From Lamellibrachia satsuma (lineage: Eukaryota; Annelida; Polychaeta; Sabellida; Siboglinidae), in contig BSQZ01000028.1 in NCBI GenBank assembly GCA_033239005.1, positions 2,646,001 through 2,710,000 of the forward strand: 64,000 bases of DNA, in the 5' to 3' direction. This document shows, piece by piece, positions 30,001 to 42,000 of this stretch. The translations under genes and the position numbers were made by a program. Within the stretch, counting starts at the first letter, position 1, and each line of letters starts with the position of its first letter. The notes under the pieces were generated by a model. The model saw only the letters and a list, made by a program, of their open reading frames with translations. It did no database searches and had not been told where the DNA came from.

Positions 30001-33000
30001 GTGGCCTTCTCCCTGTCAGCAGCCTTCTCCCTGTCAGCATCTTTCACCCCGTCAGCAGCCTTCTCCCTGTCAGCAGCCTTCTCCCTGTCAGCAGCCTTCT
30101 CCCTGTCAGCAGCCTTTTCCCTGTCAGCAGCTTTCTCCCTGCCAGTGGCCTTCTCCCTGTCAGCAGCCTTCTCCCTGTCAGCAGCCTTCTCCCTGTCAGC
30201 AGCCTTCTCCCTGCCAGTGGCCTTCTCCCTGTCAGCAGCCTTCTCCCTGTCAGTAGCCTATTCCCTCCACTTATCCTCCTCTGCCTTTCTCACATCACTC
30301 TTTGCATAGCCTTCCCATTTTAATTGTGGTCTTCCCCTTTTTCTGTAGATATATGTTGTTGTTGTTGTAGTTGTTGTTGTTGTAGTTGTTGCTCTCCTCT
30401 TTATCCCTAAAGTCCAGGGTGAGGCTGGCACCGATACTAGTCATGTATTTTTGTCTCCCTTTTTTCTCCGCTGATCCCGTTTCACTGCTTTCTCCACCAC
30501 CCGTCTCCACTCCCCCAACCATCGCTCTCATTCTCCACAAAACGTGATGTGTTGCAGCGCCTCCTGGTGAACACTCCCAAGGACCACCCGGACTACGAAC
30601 AGCTGCAGAAGGCTGAGAAGGCAATCCACGACCTCGCTCTGAGGATCAACAGTGTGAGGGAGAGTAAGCATGAGGAGGACCTTCAGGAGACCCTCAAGAA
30701 GCTGGAACTGCTCCTCATCACTGATGTGAGGCTCACTTTATATGGCAACATCTTATGCCATTTGTTTGTTTACCACAGTCACTATTTAACAAGATTGCCA
30801 TCCAGAGCAAAAACACTAGAATGCAAGTGGACAAAGAAGCCATTGGCTTATTGAGAGTCCAACAAGTATTCATCTATGTATAACCCGCCCTCCTGAGATA
30901 TGTGTTCACCCTTTAGACCTCAGGCGTTTGAGAGTCCAACAAGTATTCATCTATGTATAACCTGCCCTCCTGAGATATGTGTTAACACTTTTGACCTCAG
31001 GCGTTTTTTTGGAAAGATCCTAGTTCCCAAGTTATTTGACCAGATACAGGTAAATGTGAGGCCGGATACGTTCAGACACGGTATCCAGTTTGTTGAAACT
31101 AAACTATCCGCCAGAGTGCGCCACTTGAATAAATAAAAATGCGCTGCTATGTTGGGCTGGGTTTGGCTGCATTGAAGCATCAGTCTGTGGCCCCGGGTTG
31201 AGGACTGAAGGGTTAATTTTGCTTTTAAACATATTCATACTGCAAGCATTTACACAATCTGTAGATAATTTGTTCCATTAATGCATTGTCCTATGTGAGA
31301 ATGACTACTTCCTTATATCCAATCAACACTGATCCTTCACTAATGTTACTTCATGTCCTCTAGTTCTTTTATCTTCCTTAAGTGAGTAAAAAATGCTTCT
31401 AACCATATCTGTAGTAGTTGACACATTTTGTTGTATGATAGGACGTATGATAGGATGTATGATAGGATGTATGCTCTGGCTGAATGTTGCATTGTGAATT
31501 TGTTGCAGCTTGTTGCTCAAGACAGGATATATTTACGCCATGACATGGTGCAAGTTCTGGTAAGGAATAGAGTTCCTTCAAGCCACACACCATAGGCTAT
31601 CATTAATTGGAATACACAATGATTTTCGTTGAGTAACTGAACGATTGCAGCATTGAATTAATTAGTATTTATAAATTCTTGGTATGTTAAAAATAATATA
31701 CAGTGGAACCTCTCTATTAAGGTCGCCCTCAGGCCTGAGCCAAAGTGACCTGAACAACGAGGTGACCATATTAGCGGGACTAACGTCCTGTACTTTACTG
31801 TTATGGAAATAATTTGGGACTGTCCCAGGGTGACCATAATGGCGAGGTGGCTGTATTACTGAGGTGACCATAATGGCGAGGTGGCTGTATTACTGAGGTG
31901 ACCATAATGGCGAGGTGGCTGTATTACTGAGGTGACCATAATGGCGAGGTGGCTGTATTACTGAGGTGACCATAATGGCGAGGTGGCTGTATTACTGAGG
32001 TGACCATAATGGCGAGGTGGCTGTATTACTGAGGTGACCATAATGGCGAGGTGGCCGTATTACTGAGGTGACCATAATGGCGAGGTGGCTGTATTACTGA
32101 GGTGACCATAATGGCGAGGTGGCCGTATAACTGAGGTATTTTTAATAACACATTCCTTTTGAGAATAATTTAAAAAATAAAGACATTTGTTATTATTGGA
32201 ATACTACTACTAGTACTGTATATATGATGGTGCCCTTGTATGCTCTCCAGACACGCAAAGACCCTTGCTGCATCTGGTTGTTCTCTGACCTGGTGGTGCT
32301 CAGCTCCATCAAGAGGAAGAGCGGGACAGTGAACAAGAGGAGCACTCTCATGCTGTGAGTTTATCTCGTCCACATCATCGAACTACTTTTGTCATTTCCC
32401 CATCACCTCATCGAATATGTCATGTTTGACCGATGACTGTTTACATTGTGAATTGCCTGGTCGGGTGATGAACCAATCGTATATAAGATCAACAGAAGAT
32501 ACATTGCTTGTATCAAAGTAGGATGACTTGCATAATCTTGGAAAATGATACTTAATTTCAGCTTTATAAAAACTACAAAATTTATGATGCTGAAAAAATA
32601 TGTTGTCACTTTTGACTGTCATTCAACATTATAAAGTTTATTGTAACACGTTTCATGTGCGGCATCAACTGTAGTCCATGCAGTCTTGTTTGATGTTAGC
32701 CACTATCTGCCTTAACCCATTTTATCCTGAAGCTATTGCAGATGAGTTGCAGCCAGTTCCTGACCAGATCCAAGAAATCAGTTTGACACCTTCAGAAAAT
32801 GACAGGCCTTCCATTAAAATAGACATAACTTTATTGTTTCTCATTCAATTTTTAAATGTGATATACCATTAGAAAGCAGATAAAACAAACTATCATGTTA
32901 TATTAATAAATTAGCGATTTAAAAAAATGTACTATATGTGGCCTTTAGCAAAACATTTACTAACAATTTTAATTGTAAATTGCGTTTTGTCTTTTTACTT

Positions 33001-36000
33001 TTCACCTGACATTTTCTCCATGAAGAAGGCAACTTTTCAATGAGCAAGTTAATTTTATATTATGCGCCACTCTCTGCTGAAAACGTAGGCATATAACATA
33101 CTCAAGTATCTTAGATAGTAATCTTGTTGTGAACAAAGTTGTACTAATACCCCCATGCGAGTCTACACAATTTGCTGCGGCTGTACGGAATTAGAGAATA
33201 CGTTATGTCAACCATGCCAAATGTTGTCACTCACTTCTTATAACTACCAGACTAATAAAATAAAGTAATGAAATTTAATAAACATTTCAATATGAATTTT
33301 ATTTGTGAAATAGTTAGTTGTTGAAAGAAACATTAGTTTTTATGCCGCCGAAAATTGCGCACCGTGGGCGAAAATGGATGCCGTCCTCGATTCACTCCAA
33401 ATCGGAGCCTCCAAAGTTCACTTTCACGGTCAACTATCACAGTCAAATATGTTAATCAGAATGTCTTGACACACTATATTGTCAATAGGTTTGTCTGCTT
33501 CCTTAGTATCACCAGTATGAAGTAAATCGGCGTAATATCCTGCAAAAATTGGTTACGATCTGCGCTCCTTCGTCCGCCATCTTGGCTTCAAAATAGCATG
33601 GGGTGTCCTCTTTCCACGTCGATAAACCAATGAACGGCGCTGATTCAATGTTTCTTCGGTATTCCCCAATGACGACAAGATACTGACGTCATTAAATATG
33701 AATTATCCAATAGGCATCCATGTTACAAATGCCAGGGGTTTCCCCGGCAAGTGCGAACTACGACTAGAATCGTATTCCGGATACAAAGGGTAACTACGAC
33801 TAGAATCGTATTCCGGATACAATGGGTTAATCGTTTCAGTGACACTGACCAGTGGAGTTTCTAGGATCTAGCAAAGGGGGAGCAAGCTTTAGTTTGCCAT
33901 ACAACGAAGAGTTTACATAAAAAGGCAGGGGGCCATGGCCCATTGTAAATACACTACTGACACTGATATGGAGTGTTTTTGAAAAAAAAATTAATTGGCA
34001 GTTTGTGGGTATTTTTTCATATTTACTCAAATATGTCAAGTTTATTTTGTTCATTGTCCTTAGAACTCCTATTTAAAAATGTGAGACTTAAAGATTTAAG
34101 TTAAGTAAGAATGCTTTTTTGTGCACAGCCAATCTCCGACAGGGAATGACTTTGTGGAGAACGTTAAACACAAGATGTGGCTGAAAATATCACTGGACAA
34201 TCTGGAGGTCGTCAAATGTGAGTATGACCTGGTCAGAGCATATAACGTGTGTGAATGCTCTATTAAATGCTGTGGTTAGTGAGGCTGAATCAGAAATAAT
34301 ATAAAGTTGGTTTCTTATATAAGAGGTGAAATATCAAAGTAATTTTAAGTGACACATATATCAAGAATAGTCAGTCTCACATGACAACATTTTATTTATT
34401 TTGACAGAAGAGCCTGGCTATGCAAATGTTAGTTTATATTATAAAACATGAACAGGTAAAGTTAAAGTCGAAATGAAATTTAAAATTTATCAGTGTAATG
34501 GAACAAAATAAAATTTTCTGTCTGAAGACTAAAGCTGGGTTTACATGAGGCAATATCATTACATCACCTCTACACATCACTGCGATGTCGCATGAAATAG
34601 AACTGATCCTATTTTGAAGCAACATCACGTGCGATATGAAACAGCCTTGACCTTTTTCAGTGATGTAGCCTTTGTCTCGTTGCAGTGATGATAACACCGC
34701 ATGTAAACTCGGCCTTAACTAAATAATGTTTCGACTTAACTACCAGTGCTACCAGTGCCCTTACAATTAATGTCATTTCTGACCTGAGCTGTGTGTCTGT
34801 TTGGCAGCCTCTGACTTGAAGACGAAGCGAGAGTTGGTGGACCAAGAAGACTTAGAGGAGGACTTCGCCCTCCTTACCAAGATCTCAGAGTTGTCCTCAA
34901 AACTTACCTGTCTACATGAGGTCAGTCCCATGTTTTCCTCCAAACCCATATTTTGACCTTTATTCCCCTGTTGACCACTCCCATATGCAGATTTTTCTGA
35001 ATATTTTATACAAATGTGCCCTGAGTAGTGCACACCTGTAAGACTGGCAACAGAAATCTGTAAGACCCACAAAGGAACCCATATGGTTATCTACATCTGC
35101 TGGTTTGCTGTGCATGCTGAAAACGTGTGCCTTACAAACTGGGATATATTGACTGGATCTCGCAAGATGTTGGCAAAACTGACAGTGCACAGATAAAAAA
35201 TTTGTGAGAGTCGCTCTTCGGACATGTTTTGAAGTAGCAATCTGTTATTCACATACCATTTGAACAACACTGGCCGTATCCCATAAAGCAAAAAAGCATT
35301 GTTGAAAACGCATAAAACTGTATGCCCCATAGGACAGTCAAATTTAAGAAAATACATAAAGAGTTATGAGTAGCTAAATCATTTAGAGTTGGCACGTATG
35401 TTTTTATGTAAAATTCATCATGATTGTCTTTCATGTGTGTAGCCAGTGTAGCAATCGATTTTATATGGTAATATGGCATGTGTCTCATCATTATTAAAAA
35501 TAAAATGTCATCATGTTGAGTTTGCCCTGTGTTGTTGCCATAAATGTTGTAAAAATGTTGTTGTCATAAGTTATTATTATCATAATGTTGCTGTCATCAG
35601 TTTTGTTGTCATAATGTTGTTGTCATAACTGTTGTTGTCATGAGTGAATGTGTGTTGCAGGAATTGAGTGGTTCAATAAACGATCTACTCAACAGCATCA
35701 ACAGACAACTCTCTGAGCACCAGTTGAAGAACCCTCCGCCTGAGGCCAACAGGGTCGAACTACTGGCAACCACCATGTACGTACATCGTCACTGTCTCGC
35801 TTGTCTTGAAACTGTCATGGTCCCACTGCTGGTCATGGTTTGTTCTCGTTCTGAAGTCAAGTTTTCACGAGTGATTTTAGTGCCAATAAACCCTTCCCAT
35901 TATACCAACACACCACCTGGTGGATTATAATGGAACGTAAAGATTCTTGTAAGAGAACCACAGGCCTATCTATTCATTAAGCAGCGTGATGTTCTCAGAG

Positions 36001-39000
36001 TTACTTGAATCTTAAATTCCATTATAATCCACCATGTAGCATGATGATAATGGAAAGGGTCTATTTGTCAGGCAACACAGTCTTGTGTGATAATGCACTG
36101 TAAAAATCGTTTATGTAAACACCCATGTGACGCCAATAAGTGAAGCGATTTTTGGAACAGTTTTGTCAGGGAGACCTAGGACTGGCTCTACACAATTTAA
36201 ATGTTGACCCTGATTTTGAAGCAGTGGTCAATCAGAGACCGATCCCAGATGAACCCCTCGGGCCTTTGTTGAAAATGTATTCATTATCGTATGATAAGCA
36301 ATGAGAGTCAACGTCTAGGTCGCAGTGTTGAGAAAACGTACCCTCATTCAGTCTGAAAACTGACCCTCTTTTGTAATATTTATTTAATTTTCACAATGTA
36401 TATTACTATTGTTATTATTATTTTTCTGCAGTTTGTCATATGACTTTCGATATTTCCATATTAGCTCCTCCTGAGATGGAGAAAAGTGGTTCTTGATTCA
36501 AGGAACACATACTAATCATTGTACATTATTCACAATGTATTATTATTACATAGAGGTGCTCTGTGTGTTTCAGGGAAAGAGTTGACCACATCAATGTTGT
36601 TTTCCCGAGTCCAGAGAAGAGAGCGTTGTGGGAATCGGCCATCATGGAAGCCAAGCAGAAACTGGGTGTGTGCAGTTCTTAACTTCGTCCAAGTGTCGTG
36701 AATGGCTAAGTTAATAATACATCAATTGAAATGATATAATATTATGTCTCCTTGTTGTCAATCTTGTTAAATATGTTAAAACTTGTTAAATATGTTAAAT
36801 CTTAATACATTTTGTTAAATCTTGTTATGTCTGTTAACTCTTATTATGTTTTGTTAAATCTGTTAAATTGTGTCGTTAAATCTGACTAAATCTAGCATTT
36901 AATGTATTTAAAACAGCGAGTGCCTCTATTAAATGACGTTTATTCCATCAACTTCTAACCTCAGCAGTAGATGTTACCTTTCAGTCGATCTAAGTAAAAA
37001 CAATTTAATATTTTTGTTAGAGCGCTAAAATGAGATTTGTGCTACGTATAGGGCATTCACAGTCCAAGCAGTTTTTGCACATTAATTATAATTAATGGTT
37101 TATTTGTTGGTCACCACAGAAGCGACAGTGGACGGCAAGGACCCAGAGTTCCTGCACGCTCTACAGATCACAAAGACCAGGGCAGGAATGCAGGTAGGTT
37201 CCTTGATAGGATCACTTCAGGCCAGAGCAGCCTGATTTTAAGTGGCTGATTGGTGTGGCTGATTGGCGTGGCTGATTGGAGTGGCTGATTCACTTAAGTG
37301 GTGCATTTTAATACAGCAGGAATAGGAATGATCTGGTTCTTGCCAGTATATTTCATTCTACTAAATGGCTGCTTCTGTTATCGATGATTCTGTTAAGCGA
37401 AGTCCAGTGTCAAAGTGAAAGTGAAACTACAACATCCAATAGCCAAACTAGCTGAAGAGTTGACAACCAATCTGAAAACCTGAATAATTTTTTTTTATTG
37501 CTTTGATTATTTAAATTTGTAAAAATATAACACAACAGATTTTTGTTTATCAGAGTTATTGTGGATTTCGTTGCCAGTTTTCCTGCGCGGCTCCAATCGA
37601 CAGCTTGAATCAGAAACAGTGTCGAGATGTGTGGGTGTGCAACAGCGACGGTTACGTCGGCCATATGTGTCTACTGAGTCTTCAACCAGAGCCAATCGTG
37701 ACGCTCAACTCCCCGGTGCCAGGATGCAACTCTCGCATTCTCTGCATCTGTGCCACACCTGCCTTCCTCAAGTTCAAGAGGTAGTAATACCCTTAGCAAC
37801 AAATCTACAGAATTTTTAAAGAATATTCTATGGGATTTTTGCAGACACAGCTGTATAATAAATAGTCTATAAAAATATTCTGTAGAATTTTTTTAAATTT
37901 TTATAAGATTTTATTTCACATAGGTATAAAATTTGTAGTATTCTGTTGTATTGTAATATTCTACTGTGCTCTGTAAAGTTCTATACAATTCTGTACAAAT
38001 CTATAGAAAATAATCTATTTCTATAGAATATTTAATATTCTATTGTTCTCTATATAAAACTCTACTATACTCTGTAGAATTCTATAGATTTCAATAGAAT
38101 TCTATATACTGGGTAGTTTTTATTGAATTCTGTATATTTTTTTGTTAAGGGTAATTAGTGCTTAAGGCCACCAAGAGGTTTTGGTGCACATTCAAAGTTA
38201 CCAGAATCAGGCTGGCTTATAAATGTTTGCTATTGGCCAATGCAGTATGCACTGTTGACAATATATATTCACGGGCACGTTTTTTTCAAACTGCACACTT
38301 CTGCACTATTCAATGAATCAGAAATTACAAATGCATACACAGAGTGAGATGCATTGATAGTGGGGAATATAAAAAGTCATATCATGAAAAGTAACATTTG
38401 TATGAACAGTGCGACAACTCAGTATGCATATCAAATTAATGTAAAATTCAACGTCGTTTGACCACGTTTGCCAGGAAGGGCAGCGGTCCGCGCAGCAGGT
38501 CACGCCAGGTGGAAGCACCAATGATCACTGTCGAGGAGGATCATGATGACGAAGACAAGGAGGAGGCAGAGACAGAGGACGGCTATGTGTCTGACTCTAG
38601 CTCCACCACTAGCGAGGACTTGTCTGTCATCGAAGAGGAACGTGACGGTAGGTGACAAGGGCACGAGGTCATGGTGTGACCGTTGTCACCAGAGTTCATC
38701 CTCTTGTATTATTTTTAAGTCAGTGACTTGTTCAGTATGTTTATGGCACTAGTTAAAGGTATAATATCCTATCATAAAATCATTGTATATAGCACTGTAT
38801 CGACTATATCTGTTCTAACATCTAATGTTAAGCGTGCATTGCTAAACCTTTGTTGCGAGTCCCACGTTTGTGTGATTGGGTCAGCACACATTGCCACAAT
38901 TAAGTTTTTTAATTGGTTCAGCAACTATTGTGCTGGCCAAATCAACATGCGACTAATGTTTTGTTGCAGATCAGTGCACATTTCATGAATGTTCCATTTT

Positions 39001-42000
39001 TAGTCAAATAAACACACAACTTGCAACAAAAGTTTAGCAATGTATGCCTGGCATTAGACCAACCAAATGTGTTTTAATGAAACACAGTTTTTATATAATT
39101 TGACCATTATCTGTTTATGAATATCGACTTTGCCATTCAGCCTGCAATACAGACAAAATATTTGAGGTGAAAAATTCAAATTAATCAGATAATGGTAAAA
39201 TATTTTTTTAATTGAGGTTCTTTTGTAAGTAAATAATATAATATGACATCTTAACACACACAGTTGTCATATTCTGTACCAACAGCCGACCTACACAGGA
39301 CTAAGTCACCATCCCCGGATGAGTACCATGGACCGCAATCTCCACGGGAACAGACCACTATTCAGGATCCCCTCAAGAGCACCATGTGGCTGGGCACAGA
39401 AGACGGATGGTAGGAACTCAGAAGTTCTTCTTTAGGTGTTATATCTGATGTTGGCAGTCACGGCCCGCCGCACAATCCTGTCATTTACCGTTGTCAGCAG
39501 CTGGATGTCACTGGCTGGTCTTACAAGTCATTTGTTTAGACCTATTAATGTATTTTATTTTTTGCCTGCCTCTAGCTTTTTTAGATTTTTCAGTCTGTCT
39601 GTTTCTTAATATGTCCTAGAGATTGCAACTGTTTTTTTCTTTTCGTTTTCAATATAGTCTTTGTTGTCCTTCCATTAGTCGAACCTCTTTCTTTGTGATG
39701 TGGTGTGTCCAAGAAATGTGCTGTATTTTCCTGAGTAACCATAATCATGTTACATGGAAATTATCCATTGTAATGACACTGGTAACAACACTGTCTGAAG
39801 CCTATTACAGCCTACCTGAAGTAACCTGTGACATCTCTGGCGCAAAGTTACTACATTACTAAAAGTCATGTAATTTGAAAATGGTGTTTTATTTTGTCTA
39901 TGAGTTGCCAACGTATTGGTGAACGGCAAACTTTCACTAATGTGCTCTCCTTTCTTATTCTTGCAGCATTCACATCTTTCCAGCGACAGAGAACATTAAA
40001 ACTACAAAGAACAAGATCCGTCTGCAGCAGAGTGCTGGCGTCCTCTGTATAGTGTAAGTTTACATGTGACACATCAGCACATCTAATCTACACAGTCATT
40101 TTGAACTGTTCCTATTATCTGAAGACGTTATTAGAGGATTTGTCTGTGCTCACTACAGGCTTCTTGGCATTATGTAATTAGGCACACCTGCCATATGGGG
40201 ATCATTACTTGGGTGGCAGTTTTTCACTTGCTTACTTAATTACTTACTTACTATTTATTCACCCACTCCCTGTGGCATTAGAAACACACGAGGCATACAG
40301 ACACCATCCATTTTTATCTGCAGCCATTTCTCCAAGTTCTGTCTTTCAGTTTTGTGGTTTATGCTTTTCTCGCGATTGTCCATCGGTATGTTTCTTTTGG
40401 GTGTCCTCTTGTTAAATACACCATAAAATCAGTATTTATGTAAAATAACAACGCAAGTCCAGTGTAGAGTGAAATAGGCAAAATAAATTACATTTAATTC
40501 AGTAATCACGTGCCAGCAATTATGCAAACATTCAACATCAAAACAACATACATCACAACAGCAAGCATGCCGGCCCCCAAATGGAGTGTACATGTAATAT
40601 CTATAATTCACATGTATTACGCCAGACTAGCAAACCATGATAATGATACTATTTAATTGTCTCCTTCCACAAGTACTAGCTATATCACTACTGACTAGCA
40701 TTTGCCATTCAGACTGTATCTGTTGGGGTCTCTCCGCCCACATCAATATTTAATATACCGCCATAAAAAACACCACTGAATATCTCATAACAGGAACAAG
40801 CACTAACACAAAACCTTGTGTACAGATCTGTAACAGGGAAAAGCATCAACACATTAATTGTATTCTGTACAATCAATGATTTACAATGATTCACCTCATT
40901 AAATGTATTCTGTACAATCAATGATTTACAATGATTCACCTCATTAAATGTATTCTGTACAATCAATGATTTACAATGATTCACCTCATTAAATGTATTC
41001 TGTACAATCAATGATTTACAGTGATTCACCTCATTAAATGTATTCTGTACAATCAATGATTTACAATGATTCTCCTCATTAAATGTATTCTGTACAATCA
41101 ATGATTTACAATGATTCTCCTCATTAAATGTATTCTGTACAATCAATGATTTACAATGATTCTCCTCATTAAATGTATTCTGTACAATCAATGATTTACA
41201 GTGATTCACCTCATTAAATGTATTCTGTACAATCAATGATTTACAATGATTCACCTCATTAAATGTATTCTGTACAATCAATGATTTACAGTGATTCACC
41301 TCATTAAATGTATTCTGTACAATCAATGATTTACAATGATTCACCTCATTAAATGTATTCTGTACAATCAATGATTTACAATGATTCACCTCATTAAATG
41401 TATTCTGTACAATCAATGATTTACAATGATTCACCTCATTAAATGGCAGCACAAAACCTCTGGCCAATCTACCACAGGGTTACTTCATAACAATAATTAT
41501 ATAGCCCCTATTTGACTGACTGGGAGGAGGGTGGGATAAAAAAACATGCTCAGTTTTGGATCATTGTGTGTTGTTGATTGTCACACTGAAAGCGTTCTTA
41601 TTTTTGCTGCAGGCATCTCGACCAGAAAGTGTTTGTGTCGCTTGCAAATGGTGACCTTGTTGTCTACCAGAGGGAACAAGGTGAGTGATGTCTCACGTGT
41701 TTTTACTACTAAAGCATCCAGCCAGATTGCAGCTTCATCAACCTGTGTAAATTGTGCATCACTTTGATACATCGTTGCGACGTTGCTTGCAATAGATCCT
41801 ATTTTAAACTGATCCTACTTTACGGCGACATCGCATGCGATACCAACCAGCTTTGACCTATGACATAAACCTATTCCCACTTTTGCAAGTTACCCGATCT
41901 AATGAACAATGTCAATTTCGATGATGAATAGCTGAAAATAGAGAGATTGATATTTATTTTCATAATTACTAGTAACAAGGAATAACAGGGTTTCTTTGTT

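Larger units (their letters stand above)
23099..30557. other. ARHGEF17 intron d-e (7.5 kb)
   Basis: Holds minisatellites, a SINE head, two foldback copies, a LINE fragment and the 556-bp duplication. 24240-25440 and 28180-29270 contain no recognisable gene; the ORFs there lack domain-like composition. Confidence 0.7.

Noticed and set aside
29298..30309. Pro/Gln/Cys- and Ala/Phe/Ser-rich ORFs, duplicated.
   Set aside because: 18-bp minisatellite in a tandem duplication; open in several frames on both strands.
40709..41467. 252-codon antisense ORF with 15-residue repeats.
   Set aside because: Pure product of a 45-bp minisatellite whose unit length is divisible by three; no start context or domain.
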